NCBI GenBank assembly: GCA_003354225.1
Contig: PIVH01000348.1
Location: 1-6,175, forward strand
DNA length: 6,175 nt
Reading direction: 5' to 3'
Source of the DNA: Globobulimina sp.
Taxonomy: Eukaryota > Foraminifera > Rotaliida
The position numbers were made by a program, and so were the translations under genes. Shown piece by piece: positions 6,115-6,175 of this stretch (the stretch's first letter is position 1; the number at the start of each line of letters is the position of its first letter). The notes beneath the pieces are model-generated. The model was not told the origin of the DNA. It saw only the letters and a list, made by a program, of their open reading frames with translations, and did not search any database.

Positions 6115-6175
6115 TGGTCGAGATTGGAGCGTTATACATTTTGTCATTTAATCCCATTATCTTTATCATTTCCCA

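Noticed and set aside
5932-6147. 71-codon minus-strand ATG frame across the foldback
   Set aside because: Its central HDKEKK repeats come from the 20-nt loop units, and the rest is the foldback arms. No family is recognised, so the repeat explains it better than a gene does.
1-6175. Bacterial or phage origin, operon or defence system
   Set aside because: There are no ribosome-binding sites or recognisable prokaryotic proteins, and the gene structure and protein types fit a eukaryote.

Overview
The window looks like nuclear DNA from a eukaryote with a compact, AT-rich genome, most likely a protist, but no lineage can be assigned from it. The reasons are: long ORFs with no bacterial ribosome-binding sites, an inferred 61-nt GT-AG intron, protein classes typical of eukaryotes (a signal-anchored SGNH-type lumenal protein, an XK-like multipass membrane protein and a basic, probably nuclear protein), and use of TGA, TAA and TAG as ordinary stops. 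Gene spacing is short (110-252 bp) and three of the four genes read through without an intron.

Layout: 1-141 is the leader of gene 1, with a 27-nt tandem duplication and overlapping upstream reading frames. Gene 1 (142-1746, +) is a type II membrane protein with an SGNH/GDSL-esterase-like domain. Gene 2 (1999-3840, +) is a polytopic membrane protein whose N-terminal third resembles the XK/XKR family. Gene 3 (3986-5017, -) is a very basic, low-complexity protein, probably nuclear or nucleolar. Gene 4 (5128-5800, -) is best read as two exons: exon 1 encodes a leader free of acidic residues and resembling a mitochondrial presequence, and exon 2 encodes a beta-rich domain of unknown function. From 5939 to 6114 there is a long imperfect foldback with two tandem 20-nt repeats in its loop. 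Nothing was recognised in 6115-6175.

Genes 1 and 2 are tandem on the plus strand, genes 3 and 4 are tandem on the minus strand, and the two pairs converge at 3840/3986. Nothing in the sequence shows that the four genes work in one pathway. Genes 1 and 2 are both membrane proteins, but that alone does not link them. I found no defence system, CRISPR array, rRNA or tRNA. The observations most worth following are the hidden first exon of gene 4, the foldback element, and the duplicated, frame-open leader of gene 1.
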